From Tubiluchus corallicola (lineage: Eukaryota; Priapulida; Priapulimorpha; Priapulimorphida; Tubiluchidae), in the NCBI GenBank assembly GCA_030141605.1, contig JAQGDQ010000018.1:1-64000 (forward strand): 64,000 bases of DNA, given 5' to 3'. Within the stretch, counting starts at the first letter, position 1. Every line of letters starts with the position of its first letter. Below, piece by piece: positions 63,583 to 64,000 of this stretch. The notes beneath the pieces were generated by a model that saw nothing but the letters and a program-made list of their open reading frames with translations, made no database searches and was not told where the DNA came from. The translations under genes were made by a program, and so were the position numbers.

Positions 63583-63705
63583 TTAGTAGCACACGTATGA
63601 TTGCTGCTCTATTTCCGGTGCAGTGTAGACAGATCGCACGTGTATGTTACTCGGGTACGAATCTCTCGATTTGTCAGGAGATAAGCTCTTGTTCCTCAGA
63701 ATATT
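63583..63705 (-). CDS. terminal coding exon of an unidentified gene entering from the right edge
   Basis: On the minus strand an acceptor (GTTTTCTTTTAG) is followed by 40 open codons in one frame only; the other two frames stop within about ten codons. The frame starts NILRNKSLSPDKSRDSYPSN and ends EIEQQSYVCY, then TAA. Composition is hydrophilic, Ser/Tyr-rich and probably a cytoplasmic or disordered tail. No upstream exon was found in the remaining 295 bases, so the gene body would lie beyond the window. The family is not recognised. An alternative is a non-coding exon open by chance. Confidence 0.45.
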   Translation of the reverse strand, partial: NILRNKSLSPDKSRDSYPSNIHVRSVYTAPEIEQQSYVCY

Positions 63706-64000
63706 CTAAAAGAAAACGTCTTACATTATTCATTCCATGAAAACAGGTTCATTATACAATATAAAAGGTCAACTAAAAGAATATCAGTGGATTTGCTAAT
63801 CAGATAATATGCTAGCAAATTAAAATATATGAAAATAAAATAATGTACATGTTATTGAATTGAAATGTGAAGGCAATTAGCCACTGTGGATGCATAATGT
63901 CCATGTATAATACATTATAACTTACAGATAGATAGATTAACTGATAAGTGGGAAATACTGACAAATTGTCAACAAAGATCTTTTTTTCACCAAATTCACA

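Noticed and set aside
1-64000. CRISPR array, bacterial operon, prophage or integrated virus
   Set aside because: No direct-repeat/spacer structure, no ribosome-binding-site-led gene strings and no viral protein signatures were seen. All recognised genes are spliced animal genes.

Overview
The window is AT-rich nuclear DNA from an animal. It holds spliced protein-coding genes with GT-AG introns mostly of 0.1-2 kb, long non-coding stretches, and many small transposon relics. The genes include PAXIP1/PTIP, DCAF7/WDR68 and a ZNF385-type zinc-finger protein. Short introns, an AT-rich genome and splice acceptors only 2-3 nt before start codons (as in spliced-leader trans-splicing) would fit an invertebrate such as a tunicate. 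That placement is a guess, because no taxon-specific marker is visible.

Layout. 1-21.4 kb: no gene I can prove. It contains a GTGGT-type minisatellite, inverted arrays of a ~17-bp unit (4.5-6.1 kb), a 971-bp pogo/Tigger-type element with intact ends but only a broken DNA-binding part of its transposase (11.5-12.5 kb), a LINE 3' end (13.7-14.2 kb) and a CpG-rich patch (15.1-15.4 kb). 21.8-24.1 kb (+): the last four exons of a ZNF385-like gene. 26.3 kb (-): a possible orphan terminal exon. 30.3-36.6 kb (-): complete DCAF7, 8 coding exons, 352 aa. 36.6-43.5 kb: intergenic, with a tRNA-derived SINE family, a 5S rRNA-like element and a diverged duplication. 43.5-56.5 kb (+): complete PAXIP1, 16 coding exons, 1174 aa, six BRCT domains and a Q/M/P-rich linker, with at least three MITEs of different superfamilies in its introns. 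57.6-63.4 kb (-): an 8-exon gene of unknown family whose exon phases all agree (364 aa, acidic). 63.6-63.7 kb (-): the terminal exon of another gene entering from the right, ending about 200 nt before that start codon.

How the genes relate. PAXIP1 is an adaptor of the MLL3/MLL4 H3K4 methyltransferase complex and of the DNA-damage response. DCAF7 is a WD40 scaffold for DYRK/HIPK kinases and a DDB1-CUL4 associated factor. I see no evidence that they work as a cluster. The most notable structures are a pair of alternative PAXIP1 exons set too close to be spliced together, a possible two-gene transcription unit with an intercistronic hairpin at the right edge, and an over-represented palindromic octamer TAGGCCTA. 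No CRISPR array, bacterial operon or prokaryotic element is present.
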